Shown here piece by piece: positions 18,817 through 19,648 of a stretch of 19,648 nt of DNA. The notes beneath the pieces are model-generated. The model was given only the letters and a program-made list of their open reading frames with translations, was not told where the DNA came from and searched no databases. The position numbers and the translations under genes were made by a program. The stretch comes from Amoebophrya sp. AT5.2 (taxonomy: Eukaryota > Sar > Dinophyceae > Syndiniales > Amoebophryaceae), in contig RXOD01004637.1 of assembly GCA_005223375.1 (NCBI GenBank), forward strand, positions 1 through 19,648. The letters run 5' to 3'. Every line of letters begins with the position of its first letter. Position 1 is the stretch's first letter.

Positions 18817-19003
18817 ATGACGGTGCAGAGCGAGAAGCGTTCTGTGAAGCTCTCGGACGGCCGGCTAATGCCGCAGCTGGGCCTCGGCACCTGGAAGTCA
18901 AAGGTCGGCGAAGTGGAGGCGGCCGTTAAAGCGGCGATCGAATGCGGGTACCGACACATCGACTGCGCGTTTGCGTACGGAAACGAGCACGAAGTTGGGA
19001 AAG
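18817..19003 (+). CDS. aldo-keto reductase, first exon only (3' partial)
   Basis: ATG at 18817; the exon ends at 19003 in phase 1 before donor GTACTA. The 62 visible residues match the N-terminus of the aldo-keto reductase superfamily, NADPH-dependent enzymes that reduce carbonyls to alcohols in a TIM barrel. The visible landmarks are [19 protein letters not shown] (first strands), [20 protein letters not shown] and [13 protein letters not shown] contains the conserved catalytic Asp and AYGNE the conserved catalytic Tyr; both are present. The split codon G plus two bases would give the usual Ala of VGKA. The catalytic Lys and His and the cofactor pocket are on later exons, which were not found before the window ends. 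Reading through the donor adds TMALLKKMK and a stop, which supports splicing. The subfamily cannot be told from this exon. Confidence 0.88.
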
Positions 19004-19159
19004 GTACTATGGCTCTGTTGAAAAAAATGAAGTAGAAGAGAAAGATGGAGATCGTCATCGTGCTACTCTGCATATTTTTCCAGTTATTTGAACCAGCGCA
19101 ACTGGCCCCCCCTACAAAATACGTAGTGGCTTCCGTTTGTGGTAGAGAATTGCGCCCCG

Positions 19160-19202
19160 GGTACATAACCAAACGCAGCCAGGTACATGACCAAACTAGC
19201 CC
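19160..19202. repeat. 21-base near-tandem repeat
   Basis: Copies at 19160-19180 and 19182-19202 share GGTACAT-A/G-ACCAAAC, followed by AGCC shifted by a base. It lies in the predicted reductase intron. Confidence 0.8.
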
Positions 19203-19554
19203 GCTTAGTGACATAGTGCCCCCGGAAAAAATACGAAAAGCATCAAACTCCTCGGGGACTCTGACGCCATCGCTATGGCACTTGTGTGCCCTCCGTATTT
19301 TTGTGCCCCTCCCGATCGTGTTCCGATCTTTGTTTTCGCTTAGCAACTCCCATCCAGCGCCGTAACGTAGCCCAGCAAGCTCACGCAGCCACAAAGACGA
19401 GCACCAACAGGGCGAACGTCGGGCGCTGGCGCACGCGACGAATCTGCGCGGAGACTGACTCCCCCCCACTCATAAGCATAAGCAAGGGTCGACGTTGGTC
19501 GGTGCGCGTTCCCGTTCGACTTGGCGCCGATTGGTGCGCGATGGCAAATTTTTC

Positions 19555-19582
19555 GCGCGCGCCGCGTCATCGCGGCGCGCGC
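19555..19582. repeat. perfect 12-bp GC-only inverted repeat with TCAT loop
   Basis: GCGCGCGCCGCG at 19555-19566 and its exact reverse complement CGCGGCGCGCGC at 19571-19582 flank TCAT. The stem is entirely G/C, so it would be very stable as RNA or as a cruciform. Confidence 0.9.
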
Positions 19583-19648
19583 AATTTGTCGCCTTCGTTC
19601 TCTCTGGGCGCGAGTGTACTCATTCTGCAAGGCATTCGTCAGCCGCGC

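Larger units (their letters stand above)
19004..19648 (+). other. start of a long aldo-keto reductase intron, running off the window
   Basis: At least 645 bases, longer than any other intron here. No downstream reductase exon (for example the region with the catalytic Lys) was recognised in any frame. It contains a short tandem repeat and a GC-rich hairpin, listed separately. An internal exon of another gene cannot be excluded. Confidence 0.55.

Overview
The window is nuclear DNA of a eukaryote, most likely a unicellular protist. Most genes are cut into short exons by GT-AG introns of about 50-345 bases. Coding third positions are rich in G/C, all three stop codons are used, and there are no bacterial-style operons. 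Acid/Gln/Gly-rich low-complexity tails and an intron-rich Sar1 would suit an alveolate such as a syndinian, chromerid or perkinsid. That placement is inference; no lineage-specific marker such as a clear spliced-leader relic was found. Exons were joined by eye from splice motifs, phase and protein continuity, so protein-supported joins (Sar1, exonuclease core, PC4) are firm and joins in orphan genes are models.

Layout: (1) 2-2493 (+), the 3' part of a gene with a DEDDy 3'-5' exonuclease fold in which two catalytic residues are replaced. (2) About 3088-4257 (-), a multi-exon orphan recovered by phase-consistent joins. (3) 4864-7629 (+), an intronless 921-residue orphan with repeated G-x-(L/V)-H motifs and basic helices. 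(4) 7630-9394, mostly non-coding, with one weak minus-strand open frame. (5) 9395-10952 (+), a complete six-exon SAR1, the COPII GTPase. (6) 10953-12095, non-coding or unresolved, with a palindrome and a tandem duplication. (7) 12096-13315 (+), a multi-exon orphan. (8) 13895-14582 (+), the last two exons of an acidic orphan; each exon carries one copy of a duplicated module. (9) 14583-15912, nothing clear. (10) 15913-16247 (+), probable 3' exons of an unknown gene. (11) 16407-17945 (+), a three-exon gene with an N-terminal leader, an LGAKWN/GWLFP module and two tandem PC4 domains. (12) 18817 onward (+), the first exon of an aldo-keto reductase that continues past the window.

The recognised genes are unrelated housekeeping functions (secretory traffic, nucleic-acid binding, NADPH-dependent reduction) and do not form a pathway. 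No mobile-element coding region, CRISPR array, rRNA or tRNA was recognised. The main points of interest are the apparent pseudo-exonuclease, the tandem-PC4 protein with two possible starts, a strong preference for GTAC(T) splice donors, and an exon-level duplication in an orphan gene. No coherent new multi-gene system is visible.
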